A DNA stretch of 64,000 bases from the NCBI RefSeq assembly GCF_002303885.1, contig NZ_MRCM01000008.1:186001-250000 (forward strand), written 5' to 3'. The DNA comes from Flavobacterium sp. ACN2 (lineage in GTDB: Bacteria > Bacteroidota > Bacteroidia > Flavobacteriales > Flavobacteriaceae). The notes under the pieces were generated by a model. The model made no database searches and was not told the DNA's origin. It saw nothing but the letters and a program-made list of their open reading frames with translations. This document shows positions 18,003-26,275 of the stretch, in pieces. The position numbers and the translations under genes were made by a program. How positions within the stretch are numbered: position 1 is the stretch's first letter; the number at the start of each line of letters is the position of its first letter.

Positions 18003-18040
18003 GTCCGATAATGAACAGTTGACCGTTCGGAAGCGGACAG
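18003..18040. promoter_or_regulatory. Two candidate activator (UAS) palindromes
   Basis: Site A, TGTCCGATAATGAACA (18003-18018), and site B, CGTTCGGAAGCGGACA (18025-18040), share the pattern TGTYCG-N4-CGRACA and its complement. Their centres are 22 bp apart, two helical turns. They sit about 65-105 bp upstream of the -24 element, the usual range for NtrC-family enhancer sites, and just before the regulator's own ATG at 18053. Confidence 0.6.
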
Positions 18041-18052
18041 AAAAAAGACCAC

Positions 18053-19405
18053 ATGAGAAAAAAACTAGCCCAAATATTAGTTGTTGACGATCAGGAAGAA
18101 ATTCTTTTTTCTGCAAAAATGATTCTTAAAAAACATTTCGAGACCATTTTTACAACCAATAGTCCTAAAAAAATCATTTCAATCTTAAGCGAAAATGACA
18201 TAAATGTGGTGTTGCTGGATATGAATTACCGAATTGGTTTTGAAGATGGGCGAGAAGGAATTCATTGGCTGAAAGAAATTAAAACCCTTTCTCCGAATAC
18301 AATTGTGATCTTAATGACCGCTTTTGGTAAAATTGAAACCGCTGTAGAGGGTATTAAAATTGGAGCTTTTGATTATGTGTTAAAGCCGTGGAATAACGAA
18401 AAATTGATAGAAGTTATTGATAAAGCAGTCGCTGAAAGCAGAAAAACTAGCAAAAAAACAGCTTCAGAAAAAACAGAGAAGGCCGAAAAGAAATATTTTG
18501 TCGGCACTTCAGCAAAAATAAAACAAGCTTATTCAATTGCCGAAAAAGTGGCCAGAACAGATGCCAATGTTTTGATTTTGGGCGAAAATGGAACGGGAAA
18601 ATATGTTTTTGCCGAATTTATTCATCAGCATTCTGAAAGGAAAAACGAGCCTTTTGTACATGTAGATTTAGGTTCTCTAAGCGATAACCTGTTTGAAAGT
18701 GAACTTTTTGGTTACGCCAAAGGTGCTTTTACGGATGCTAAAATCGATACCGCTGGCCGTTTCGAAAATGCATCAAACGGAACTATTTTCTTAGATGAAA
18801 TTGGAAATATTCCGCTGCATCTTCAAGCTAAATTATTGCACGTTTTACAAACCAAAACCGTAACGCGTTTAGGCGAAAGCAAACCGCGATCGCTGAATGT
18901 TCGTGTTATTGCCGCAACGAACAGTGATATAAAAACAGAAGTCAAAAATAAAACGTTCCGTGAAGATTTGCTGTACCGAATTAATACCATGGAGATTAAT
19001 CTGCCTTCTTTAAGAGAAAGAAAAGACGATATTGTACCGATGGCCAATTTTATTCTGGAACAAATTGCCGAAAAATACAATCAGGAAAATTGGCGTTTTG
19101 AAGAAAATGCTGCATCCTATCTTGAAAAATATCCATGGAAAGGGAATGTCCGAGAAATGGAAAACAAAATTGAACGCGCTTTGATTTTAGCAGAAAACAA
19201 TACCATTTCTGTAATGGATCTGGATATTCTGAACTTCGAAGAAATTCAGGAGAATGATGAAAATCCGTTATCGGAAATGGAGAAAGGCGCAATTGAAAAA
19301 GCACTTTTTAAGCATAACGGAAACATCAGTAAAACGGCTGAAGAACTTGGTTTGTCGCGCGCTGCGTTGTACAGAAGAATAGAAAAATACGATTTGAAGA
19401 ATTAA
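18053..19405 (+). CDS. Sigma-54-dependent response regulator (NtrC family)
   Basis: A 450-residue protein with three domains. The receiver spans 1-125, with an acidic pair in VVDDQEE and phospho-acceptor D56 in VVLLDMNY. The AAA+ domain spans about 148-380, with Walker A GENGTGK at 177-183 and a DEIGN Walker B. The C-terminal part is a Fis-type helix-turn-helix (NISKTAEELGLSRAALYRRI). The sigma-54 contact loop reads GAFTDA at 224-229 instead of GAFTGA. The cognate kinase gene follows at 19546. The divergent efflux operon with its sigma-54-like promoter is the obvious target. Confidence 0.95.
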   Translation: MRKKLAQILVVDDQEEILFSAKMILKKHFETIFTTNSPKKIISILSENDINVVLLDMNYRIGFEDGREGIHWLKEIKTLSPNTIVILMTAFGKIETAVEGIKIGAFDYVLKPWNNEKLIEVIDKAVAESRKTSKKTASEKTEKAEKKYFVGTSAKIKQAYSIAEKVARTDANVLILGENGTGKYVFAEFIHQHSERKNEPFVHVDLGSLSDNLFESELFGYAKGAFTDAKIDTAGRFENASNGTIFLDEIGNIPLHLQAKLLHVLQTKTVTRLGESKPRSLNVRVIAATNSDIKTEVKNKTFREDLLYRINTMEINLPSLRERKDDIVPMANFILEQIAEKYNQENWRFEENAASYLEKYPWKGNVREMENKIERALILAENNTISVMDLDILNFEEIQENDENPLSEMEKGAIEKALFKHNGNISKTAEELGLSRAALYRRIEKYDLKN

Positions 19406-19440
19406 AGAGGAAGAAGCAAGAATTAAGATTTTTGCTTTGT

Positions 19441-19530
19441 CTTAAATTTTAGTTTCACGCAGATTTTGCAAATTCATCAGATAAAAAAATCCCTTTAATC
19501 TTTTTAATCTGTGGTTAGAAAAAACGTGGT
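19441..19530. repeat. Partial copy of the CACGCAGATTT / AATCTGTGG repeat
   Basis: TTTCACGCAGATTTTGCAAA is followed by TTTTTAATCTGTGG in the regulator-kinase gap. It is a degenerate copy of the composite element seen at 2712 and 50789. Confidence 0.6.
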
Positions 19531-19545
19531 AAAAAAAATAATTAA

Positions 19546-20871
19546 ATGAAGAATTGGAAGTTTTATAACGCGTTATTTGTAAGAGTTGTATTTGTAATGG
19601 CGCTCTTTATTTGCAGTGCATTATTGTTTTACAAAGGATTTCAATACAATGCATTATTAGTGGGTGTTTTTGTTTTGATTTTTCTAATTGAAATGTATTT
19701 TTTTGTCAAAAACCAGTTGCTGTTTTATGACAAAACGATCAACTCTATTTTGCATGACGACTTTTCTGCCCATTTTCCAGAAGAGCACAAAAAAGATAAT
19801 TTTAATAGTCTATATCTTTTATATGATACTTTAAAGGTTCAGAAACAAGAGCAGATCTCTAAAGAATTAATCTATCGTTCGATTTTGAATAGTATTGATA
19901 CTGCTGCTTTAATCTTAGAAAAAGAAAATGAAGATTGGTCCATTTTTATAATGAACGACTGTTTTTCGAATCTTTTCAAAGTGCCAAAAGTAAGTCATTG
20001 GAAATACCTTAAAAACTATCTTCCGAGTTTGTGCAGTGAAATTGAAAAGGTTGGTTTTGCAGAATTAAAAACCGCTATTTCAATCAAAATTGAAGATCAG
20101 GACCTGCAGACTTTTATGTTGCAAACTTCTCTTACGCAGACTTATGACAAAGAGTATTTTATCATTTTGCTAGATAGTATCCAGCGCGTTATTGAGAAAA
20201 AAGAAAAAGAAGCATGGATTAATCTGATGAAGATTATTTCGCATGAACTAATGAATTCTTTAACGCCTATTCGTGCGCTTTCGCAGAATTTGCTCCACAT
20301 TGTAGATCAGGATGAATTGGAAGATGACGATTTTGAAGATATCAAAAGCAGTATTTCGACCATCATAAATAGGAGCGATCATTTACAGTTTTTCGTGGAA
20401 AATTATCGCAAACTGGCAATGCTTCCAACGCCGAATAAACAAATGACACCAATCAATGCGCTGTTTGAAGATTGTCTGCGAATTATGAGTCCAATTTTGA
20501 AAGCAGAAGGAATTGAATTGATTAATGAAATTCACAGCTCGCGTTCTATTCTAATTGACAAAAATCAGATGGAACAAGTGATTATCAATTTGATTACCAA
20601 TAGTATTCATGCTTTAAAAGAGAAGTCAGAAAAGAAATTAATAATCTCCAGCTATACCGAAAACAATCGTTTTTTCATTGTGATTTCAGACAACGGAAAA
20701 GGAGTGGATGCTGAAATTAGAGATAAAGTTTTCCTTCCGTTTTTCACCACCAGAAAAGACGGAGCCGGAATAGGTTTAACGCTTTCTAAGAATATTATAG
20801 AAGCACACGGAGGTTATCTAAGCTATCAAACTGATGAAGATAAAACGAGTTTTGTGATTTGCTTGATTTGA
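19546..20871 (+). CDS. Sensor histidine kinase, partner of the sigma-54 regulator
   Basis: This 441-residue protein has two N-terminal membrane helices (about 10-32 and 36-55) with a very short loop, so sensing is probably intramembrane or cytoplasmic. A PAS-like region spans about 95-215. The H-box is IISHELMNSLTPIRAL with His233. The HATPase_c domain has an N-box (QVIINLITNSIHAL), G1 (VISDNGKGVD), an F-box and GAGIGLTLSKNII. Domain order and motifs mark a complete NtrB-like kinase that would phosphorylate D56 of the preceding regulator. Confidence 0.94.
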   Translation: MKNWKFYNALFVRVVFVMALFICSALLFYKGFQYNALLVGVFVLIFLIEMYFFVKNQLLFYDKTINSILHDDFSAHFPEEHKKDNFNSLYLLYDTLKVQKQEQISKELIYRSILNSIDTAALILEKENEDWSIFIMNDCFSNLFKVPKVSHWKYLKNYLPSLCSEIEKVGFAELKTAISIKIEDQDLQTFMLQTSLTQTYDKEYFIILLDSIQRVIEKKEKEAWINLMKIISHELMNSLTPIRALSQNLLHIVDQDELEDDDFEDIKSSISTIINRSDHLQFFVENYRKLAMLPTPNKQMTPINALFEDCLRIMSPILKAEGIELINEIHSSRSILIDKNQMEQVIINLITNSIHALKEKSEKKLIISSYTENNRFFIVISDNGKGVDAEIRDKVFLPFFTTRKDGAGIGLTLSKNIIEAHGGYLSYQTDEDKTSFVICLI

Positions 20872-20880
20872 AAAATGAAA

Positions 20881-21090
20881 CATATAAGTGATATAAGTTC
20901 ATTTAAAGTTTTACTTTGTCATTTAATCTCGCAAAGACGCGAAGTCGCAAAGTTTTTTTGTTCCCGCAGATTTTGCAGATTCGGCAGATTTGAATTTAAA
21001 AAAAGAAAATCGGCTAGATCTGCAAAATCTGCGAGAGAAAAATAAAAATATAAATTCTTTCTTCTAAAATGAACTTATATCTCTTATATG
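20881..21090. repeat. Nested inverted repeat (CATATAAGTGATATAAG outer, CGCAGATTT inner)
   Basis: The outer arms at 20881-20904 and 21067-21090 match 23 of 24 bases as inverse complements. Inner arms at 20965-20991 and 21007-21033 match 23 of 27. A CTCGCAAAGACGCGAAGTCGCAAAG tract lies between the left arms. The element fills the gap between two convergent genes. Confidence 0.85.
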
Positions 21091-21103
21091 GTGAAAATGA
21101 TTT

Positions 21104-21430
21104 TTACGATTCAACTTCCGGTTTCCAAAAGTGCTTTTCTAAATCTACAATCTGATTGTTGACCACTTTTATGCCTTCATTTTCTAAAAGCTGCTGCATT
21201 AAATTGGTTCCGTCAAAATGATGTTTTCCTGTCAAAAGTCCTTTTTGGTTTACCACTCGATGTGCAGGAACATCATCCATATTATGACAGGCACTCATTG
21301 CCCAGCCGACCATTCGAGCGGAACGAGCTGTGCCTAATGCTTTTGCAATTGCACCATAAGAAGTAACTTTTCCAAACGGAATTTGTCTGGCGATTACATA
21401 AACTCTTTCGAAAAAATTTTCCTCTGCCAT
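21104..21430 (-). CDS. Alkyltransferase-like protein (MGMT family, no active Cys)
   Basis: A 108-residue protein with the MGMT DNA-binding fold: IPFGKVTSYGAIAKALG near residues 17-33, ARMVGWAMSA near 38, and an active-site motif reading PAHRVV where methyltransferases have PCHRV. Loss of the acceptor Cys defines alkyltransferase-like proteins, which bind O6-alkylguanine and flag it for nucleotide excision repair. Length and motif are typical of bacterial ATLs. Confidence 0.9.
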   Translation of the reverse strand: MAEENFFERVYVIARQIPFGKVTSYGAIAKALGTARSARMVGWAMSACHNMDDVPAHRVVNQKGLLTGKHHFDGTNLMQQLLENEGIKVVNNQIVDLEKHFWKPEVES

Positions 21431-21511
21431 TTTAAAATGTTTTTCTAGTAAGATATGAAGTTAATAAAGATAAAAACTTAATTTTCTTAATCTCTTAGTG
21501 GTTCGTTTTAT

Positions 21512-22147
21512 TTATCCGAAGTAGTAATTCAGGATATTAAAAAGTGTTGCTAGAGCTACTAATCCAGTAATGGTCCCGATAATGGTATTCATGTTTCTCA
21601 TGAAGTAATCGGTTTTCTTTTCTATTCTTCCGAAGAAAGCGATATAGCTGTATAAAATTCCGAAAGCCCCAAGAACAGAACCTAATACAAATGTTAGTAT
21701 AATCGGGTTTTGAAATGTAAAAAGATTGTATGAAGCCAGAGTAACACTTACGACAACATAATACGGAATCGGAAAGAAGTTTAATCCAGAAAGTAACATT
21801 CCGAGAAAGAAACTGCTTTTTTTACTCTTTTTGATTTTCGTTTTTTTCTTTGCTATCGGATCTTTTGCAAAAAACAAAAAGTAAATAGTTAAGATCGAAA
21901 AAATGACAAAACCAACTTCACGCAATAAGGTTACAACATCTGGTCGATTATCTATAACGCGAGCAAACAATACAGCAACATAAGCTTGAAAAAAAATAAC
22001 TAAAACAGCCCCGATTACAAACCATAAAGCATTTTTTTTGCCTTCTTTCATTTTTATTTTGGCAGCTGTCATGTTGAGCAATCCTGGCGGAATAGTCCCG
22101 ATGGCTGCAGCAATAAAGCCTGAAAGTAATGGGGTAAGATAGGTCAT
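21512..22147 (-). CDS. LysE-family membrane exporter
   Basis: This 211-residue protein has six predicted helices. The N-terminal GFIAAAIGTIPPGLLNMTAA is the family hallmark. A basic loop (AKKKTKIKKSKKSS, near 113-126) separates the halves. LysE/RhtB proteins export amino acids or related cations; here the substrate is unknown. It lies just upstream, in coordinate terms, of trmB on the same strand (43-bp gap), so the two may be co-transcribed. Confidence 0.85.
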   Translation of the reverse strand: MTYLTPLLSGFIAAAIGTIPPGLLNMTAAKIKMKEGKKNALWFVIGAVLVIFFQAYVAVLFARVIDNRPDVVTLLREVGFVIFSILTIYFLFFAKDPIAKKKTKIKKSKKSSFFLGMLLSGLNFFPIPYYVVVSVTLASYNLFTFQNPIILTFVLGSVLGAFGILYSYIAFFGRIEKKTDYFMRNMNTIIGTITGLVALATLFNILNYYFG

Positions 22148-22189
22148 TTAGTTATTAAAATCGGTTAGATAAAGGTTTCAAAATTAAAG

Positions 22190-22867
22190 TTAGTCTTTAA
22201 TTTTGAAACGAATATACGTAATTGCCTTATTAATTTCTAAATATTGTTTTTCGTAAAAAGTCTGTATAGAAGTTACAACTTCTGGGCTTCCTTCGTTTTT
22301 ATAGACGTTATGGTTGGCATACAAAACTTCGTGACCTTCTCCGTGAAGTAATCCAAGAGTATAACCGTGCATAAATTCGCTATCGGTTTTAAGGTTTACA
22401 ACACCGTCTTTTTTCAAGATTTTTTTGTACAATTTCAAGAACTCAGAATTCGTCATTCTGTGTTTTGTTCTTTTGTATTTGATCTGCGGATCTGGGAAAG
22501 TAATCCAGATTTCGTCTACTTCGCCTTCAGCAAAAATATGATTGATCAATTCAATTTGAGTACGAACGAAAGCAACATTATGAAGTCCGTCTTCAACAGC
22601 AGTTTTTGCACCACGCCAGAAACGAGCTCCTTTAATATCAATTCCTATAAAATTTTTGTTTGGGTATTTTTCTGCTAATCCAACAGAATATTCTCCCTTT
22701 CCACATCCTAATTCTAAAACTAATGGATTATCATTTTTAAAGAAATCAGAGTTCCATTTTCCTTTTAAAGGCATTAAATCGCCTACAACTTCTTCTCTGG
22801 TTGGCTGAAAAACGTTTTGAAATGTTTCGTTTTCTCTGAATCTTTTTAGTTTATTTTTACTTCCCAC
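22190..22867 (-). CDS. trmB: tRNA (guanine-N7-)-methyltransferase, GTG start
   Basis: A 225-residue methyltransferase that makes m7G46 in tRNA using S-adenosylmethionine. It has LELGCGKGEYS near 51-61, GIDIKGARFWRGAK near 85, and the TrmB signature WITFPDPQIKYKRTKHRM near 127-144. A TTG at 22888 lies inside the TAATTTTG promoter element (22886-22893), so I use the GTG at 22867. This gives the N-terminus MGSKNKLKRF that is usual in flavobacterial TrmB. Confidence 0.94.
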   Translation of the reverse strand: MGSKNKLKRFRENETFQNVFQPTREEVVGDLMPLKGKWNSDFFKNDNPLVLELGCGKGEYSVGLAEKYPNKNFIGIDIKGARFWRGAKTAVEDGLHNVAFVRTQIELINHIFAEGEVDEIWITFPDPQIKYKRTKHRMTNSEFLKLYKKILKKDGVVNLKTDSEFMHGYTLGLLHGEGHEVLYANHNVYKNEGSPEVVTSIQTFYEKQYLEINKAITYIRFKIKD

Positions 22868-22885
22868 TTTTACAAAAATTTTCCG

Positions 22886-22893
22886 CAAAATTA
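22886..22893 (-). promoter_or_regulatory. Promoter -7 element TAATTTTG of trmB
   Basis: A TAnnTTTG match on the minus strand, 18 bp before the GTG start. Confidence 0.5.
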
Positions 22894-22930
22894 AGGAATA
22901 TAAACGGTAGGATTGTTTAAAAAAGAGAAA

Positions 22931-22970
22931 AATCGCAAGAGTTGTCTTTTTTAAAACAAATCTTGCGATT
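22931..22970 (-). terminator. Terminator after the ammonium transporter gene
   Basis: Perfect arms AATCGCAAGA (22931-22940) and TCTTGCGATT (22961-22970). On the minus strand the hairpin is followed by a T-rich tail. Confidence 0.75.
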
Positions 22971-22980
22971 CTATAATGTG

Positions 22981-24363
22981 TTAACCGTAATGAGGCTCAG
23001 TAATTGGTTTTGATTTCGGATCTAATGTTTCATCGTGTTGTGATAAATCCAATCCGATGTGTTCTGATTCTTCTGAAACTCTTAGCGGAATAATGAAATT
23101 GGTTACTTTGAACAAGAAATAAGCTCCAAAGAAAGTAAAGACTGAAACCAGAACCAATGCCATCATGTGATGTCCGAAAACATTCCATCCGCCGTGAAGT
23201 AAACTTGCATTTTCGCCGTGAGCGAAAATAGCGGTTAGAATCATTCCCATAATTCCTCCCACACCGTGACAAGCAAAAACGTCAAGTGTATCGTCAAATC
23301 TTTTAGAATATTTGCAATTTACAGCCGTATTAGAAACCAAAGCTGTAATGAAACCGAAGAACATACTTTCTGGGACAGAAATAAATCCTGCAGCAGGCGT
23401 AATGGCAACAAGACCAACAACAGCTCCAATACAAGCACCTAAAGCAGAAACTTTTCTTCCGTTCATTCTGTCAAAGAAAATCCAAGTTAACATCGCTGCA
23501 GCCGATGAAGTTGTCGTTGTAGCAAAAGCCATAGCGGCAGTTCCGTTGGCCGCAAGCGCAGATCCAGCGTTGAATCCGAACCATCCAAACCAAAGCATTC
23601 CTGTTCCTAATAATACAAATGGAATATTGGTTGGAATATGCTGGCTGTTTTTTCTTTTTCCTAAAACAATAACTCCGGCTAAAGCTGCAAAACCAGAACT
23701 CATGTGCACCACAGTTCCTCCAGCAAAATCTTTAACACCAAAATAACTTCCTAAAATGCCCGTTGGGTACCAAACCGCGTGACATAAAGGAGCATATATA
23801 AAAATGGTAAATAAACTAATGAAAACTAAATAAGAGATAAAGCGAACGCGCTCTGCAAACGAACCTGTGATAATCGCAGGACAAATGATGGCAAATTTCA
23901 TCTGAAACAAAGCAAAAAGCATAAACGGAATTGTATTGGCCAATTGTTTATGAGGCAGAACGCCAACATAATCCATAAAAGCAAAAGTGGTCGGATTACC
24001 AAAAAAGCTGTAAAAATGGTCGCCAGAACCAAAACCAACCGGTTCTCCAAAAGCTAAACTAAATGCAACTACAACCCATAAAAGCGTAACGACACCTAGA
24101 CAGATAAAACTTTGAAGCATGGTCGAAATAACATTTTTCTTTCCTACCATTCCACCATAAAAGAAAGACAATCCTGGTGTCATGATTAAAACCAGACAGC
24201 TTGAAGTAAGCATCCAGGCAACATCGGCAGGAACAATATGATCTGTCGTTCCAAATTCTGATAAAACATAATTATTTTCGGTAACTGTTGGCCAAAAAGC
24301 CCCTATCGTACATACGACGCTTATCATGATAAAGGAGATAATCCAGCGTTTTTCTATTTTCAT
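22981..24363 (-). CDS. amtB: Ammonium transporter
   Basis: This 460-residue protein has about 11-12 helices. Family features are DVAWMLTSSCLVLIMTPGLSFFYGG at 47-71, the pore motif GTVVHMSSGFAALAG with a conserved pore His near 218, and FGWFGFNAGSA. A second pore His lies in DVFACHGVGGIMG near 365. A signal-like N-terminal helix precedes the core. The trimeric channel takes up ammonium in the inner membrane. No glnK/PII gene is next to it, which is unusual for amt genes in general. Confidence 0.95.
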   Translation of the reverse strand: MKIEKRWIISFIMISVVCTIGAFWPTVTENNYVLSEFGTTDHIVPADVAWMLTSSCLVLIMTPGLSFFYGGMVGKKNVISTMLQSFICLGVVTLLWVVVAFSLAFGEPVGFGSGDHFYSFFGNPTTFAFMDYVGVLPHKQLANTIPFMLFALFQMKFAIICPAIITGSFAERVRFISYLVFISLFTIFIYAPLCHAVWYPTGILGSYFGVKDFAGGTVVHMSSGFAALAGVIVLGKRKNSQHIPTNIPFVLLGTGMLWFGWFGFNAGSALAANGTAAMAFATTTTSSAAAMLTWIFFDRMNGRKVSALGACIGAVVGLVAITPAAGFISVPESMFFGFITALVSNTAVNCKYSKRFDDTLDVFACHGVGGIMGMILTAIFAHGENASLLHGGWNVFGHHMMALVLVSVFTFFGAYFLFKVTNFIIPLRVSEESEHIGLDLSQHDETLDPKSKPITEPHYG

Positions 24364-24626
24364 TTTTAAAATACTTTGTTTAACCCTATTTTTTTTGGGG
24401 TCAAAGTTAGAAAAAAATAAATATTCTTGTTTTTAAGGCTGATAAAATAGAGGTGTGGCTTTTATTTTGATGAATTTTGTAAAATACCGCTCGTTTTTTT
24501 GACAGTATCTTATTCTAAAGTTACAAAAAAGCACTGTTTTTGCCGAATTAATTAAAAATAATCTGCTAACAGTGCTTCTAAAGTGCTCAAAAAGTTACGT
24601 TTATAATAAGAAAACCGTAAAATGTT
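24364..24626. other. Non-coding gap between two minus-strand genes
   Basis: A+T-rich. It contains AACAGTGC-type short repeats but no convincing coding frame, terminator or operator. Confidence 0.4.
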
Positions 24627-25115
24627 TTATTTTTTCTGAAGTTTTGCAATCAAAGCGTCTTCAATTGGAGCTTTTATCTTTGTTACAGCATCAACTTCGT
24701 CATTTGGAACGGTCATCGATAGAACATAATGCTGAATTTTCCATTCGTTCCCCACTTTAACCAAAACTCCAGAACCGCGACAGATTTTCATTTGTGTGTC
24801 TAGCAATTCATCAAACCAAGCAATCTTTCCGCTTTTATCAAAAAAGATATGACGCTCTAAAGCTTTAAAATTCCATGTAGTTCCTTTGTCGAAAAAGGGT
24901 TTTGCCCAAACGGCAAATTCTTTTTTAGTCCAATTCTCGGTTGCATCGGTTCCAATGTAAATTGCGTCGTCTGCCAATGTATTAAAGTAAGCATCAAATT
25001 TTACTTCGCCGGCAGCTTTATGCCACGCATCTAAAGTCTGATTGATTTTGTTTTTGTCTGTTTGTGCATTGGCAAAAGAAGCAACGAATAAAAGAAGTAA
25101 AAGTGTTTTTTTCAT
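24627..25115 (-). CDS. Secreted NTF2-like (SnoaL/DUF4440-type) protein
   Basis: This 162-residue protein has a signal peptide at 1-17 (ASFANAQ). The mature part starts with INQTLDAWHKAAGEVKFDAYF and has DDAIYIGTDATENWTKKEF, WFDELLDT and EWKIQHYVLSMTVPND, the usual pattern of the NTF2-like cone fold. Such domains bind small molecules or act as isomerases. No catalytic set can be named here. It is probably periplasmic. Confidence 0.8.
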   Translation of the reverse strand: MKKTLLLLLFVASFANAQTDKNKINQTLDAWHKAAGEVKFDAYFNTLADDAIYIGTDATENWTKKEFAVWAKPFFDKGTTWNFKALERHIFFDKSGKIAWFDELLDTQMKICRGSGVLVKVGNEWKIQHYVLSMTVPNDEVDAVTKIKAPIEDALIAKLQKK

Positions 25116-25155
25116 GAGATATAGTATTTGAGTTTAAAGTTATAATTTTTTTTAA

Positions 25156-25394
25156 ACCATATAAGTGATATAAGGAAATGGAAGTTTTTATAATTCTGGT
25201 TTCACGCAGATTTTAAAAGATTTAGGCAGATAAACGCAGATTAATTTCTAAAAAAAATCTGCTCAAATCTTTTAAAATCTGCGTGAAACAAAAAAACTTT
25301 GCGACTCTGCGACTTTGCGAGAGATAAAAACGAAACTCTTTACAAATTACAATCCTAAAGTAAAGCTTAAATTATCTTACAATACTTATATGGT
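25156..25394. repeat. Nested inverted repeat with long inner arms
   Basis: The inner 33-bp arms at 25199-25231 and 25257-25289 match 31 of 33 bases as inverse complements (GTTTCACGCAGATTTTAAAA type). The outer left arm ACCATATAAGTGATATAAGG starts at 25156 and a short right remnant ACTTATATGGT ends at 25394. A TTTGCGACTCTGCGACTTTGCGAG tract is included. Confidence 0.85.
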
Positions 25395-25413
25395 GTAATA
25401 TCTCAAAAACCAC

Positions 25414-25421
25414 TATATTTG
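25414..25421 (+). promoter_or_regulatory. Promoter -7 element TATATTTG
   Basis: A perfect TAnnTTTG 25 bp before the ATG at 25446. It overlaps an in-frame TTG, which is thereby excluded as the start. Confidence 0.5.
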
Positions 25422-25445
25422 ATTCTCAATAAAAATACCCCAGTC

Positions 25446-26120
25446 ATGAAGGCAAAAATACTTCTAAGCTCAATAGCTGTTACTTCTTTACTTTTTATTT
25501 CCTGTAAAAAGGAATTAGAACCGCAAGCAAGCACAGCAACTTCTGAATTAGTAAGATTAGGACTTGCAAAAGATACCACAAAACCTGCTGCACCACTGGT
25601 GGAAGCACCTGCAACAAACCCAAATACAGTTTTAAGCGATACAAAAGGAATTAACCCTGCTCACGGACAGCCGGGACACCGTTGCGATATTGCGGTTGGC
25701 GCACCTTTAAATTCTGCACCAACACAGCAAGCGCAGGCAACTCAAGCACAAACCGTTCAGGTAAATCCGACTCAGCAGAAAATGGTTACGACTACAACTG
25801 CTGCGCCAGTTAAAGTAGCAAAAGGAATGAATCCGCCACACGGACAGCCAGGACATAGATGTGATATTCCTGTTGGAGCACCTTTAAATTCTGCTCCTGC
25901 AAAAACTACAACAACAACAACAACAACAACAGCTTCAAATACCGCTCAAAGCGGAACAGTTACGCAAAATTTTACGGTTACTCCACCAGCATCAAACCCA
26001 GTTCCAGCTTTGTTAAGTACAGAAGGTACTGAAGCTACAGTAGCAGAGGGAATGAATCCGCCACACGGAAAACCAGGTCACCGTTGCGATATTGCAGTTG
26101 GCGCACCGTTGCCTAAATAA
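25446..26120 (+). CDS. Lipoprotein with three NPxHGxPGHRCD repeats
   Basis: This 224-residue lipoprotein has a signal peptide ending LLFISC near residue 20. A Pro/Thr/Ala/Gln-rich unordered chain carries three near-identical modules, NPAHGQPGHRCDIAVGAPL and two NPPHG versions, near residues 69, 129 and 203. The last one ends the protein. Each module has His, His and Cys in fixed places, which suggests metal or haem contact, but no function is known to me. A Thr-run (about residues 154-162) is coded by an ACA trinucleotide repeat. The lipid anchor likely places it in the outer membrane. Confidence 0.85.
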   Translation: MKAKILLSSIAVTSLLFISCKKELEPQASTATSELVRLGLAKDTTKPAAPLVEAPATNPNTVLSDTKGINPAHGQPGHRCDIAVGAPLNSAPTQQAQATQAQTVQVNPTQQKMVTTTTAAPVKVAKGMNPPHGQPGHRCDIPVGAPLNSAPAKTTTTTTTTTASNTAQSGTVTQNFTVTPPASNPVPALLSTEGTEATVAEGMNPPHGKPGHRCDIAVGAPLPK

Positions 26121-26123
26121 AGT

Positions 26124-26267
26124 AAACCATATAAGTGATATAAGTTAATTTAAGATTTTCACTTGTTGTTATCCATAAAAAAAAGCGAAGCATTTTTGTG
26201 CTTCGCTTTTTTTATGAAATAAGTTTTTCAGTAAACTTAAAATGAACTTATATCACTTATATGGTTT
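26124..26267. repeat. Perfect 23-bp inverted repeat enclosing a terminator
   Basis: Arms at 26124-26146 and 26245-26267 are exact inverse complements (AAACCATATAAGTGATATAA type). They enclose the terminator at 26179-26212. Confidence 0.85.
26179..26212. terminator. Bidirectional terminator
   Basis: Arms AAAAAAGCGAAGCA (26179-26192) and TGCTTCGCTTTTTT (26199-26212), between the repeat lipoprotein gene and the convergent HPF-like gene. Confidence 0.85.
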
Positions 26268-26275
26268 AAAAAAAA

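Noticed and set aside
13270..20871. A beta-lactamase or peptide-resistance label for the efflux operon
   Set aside because: Nothing in the sequence shows the substrate, so only the transporter class is reported.
20881..26267. CRISPR array reading of the repeated words at 20.9, 25.2 and 26.1 kb
   Set aside because: Units are inverted pairs, irregularly spaced and far apart, with no spacers and no cas genes.
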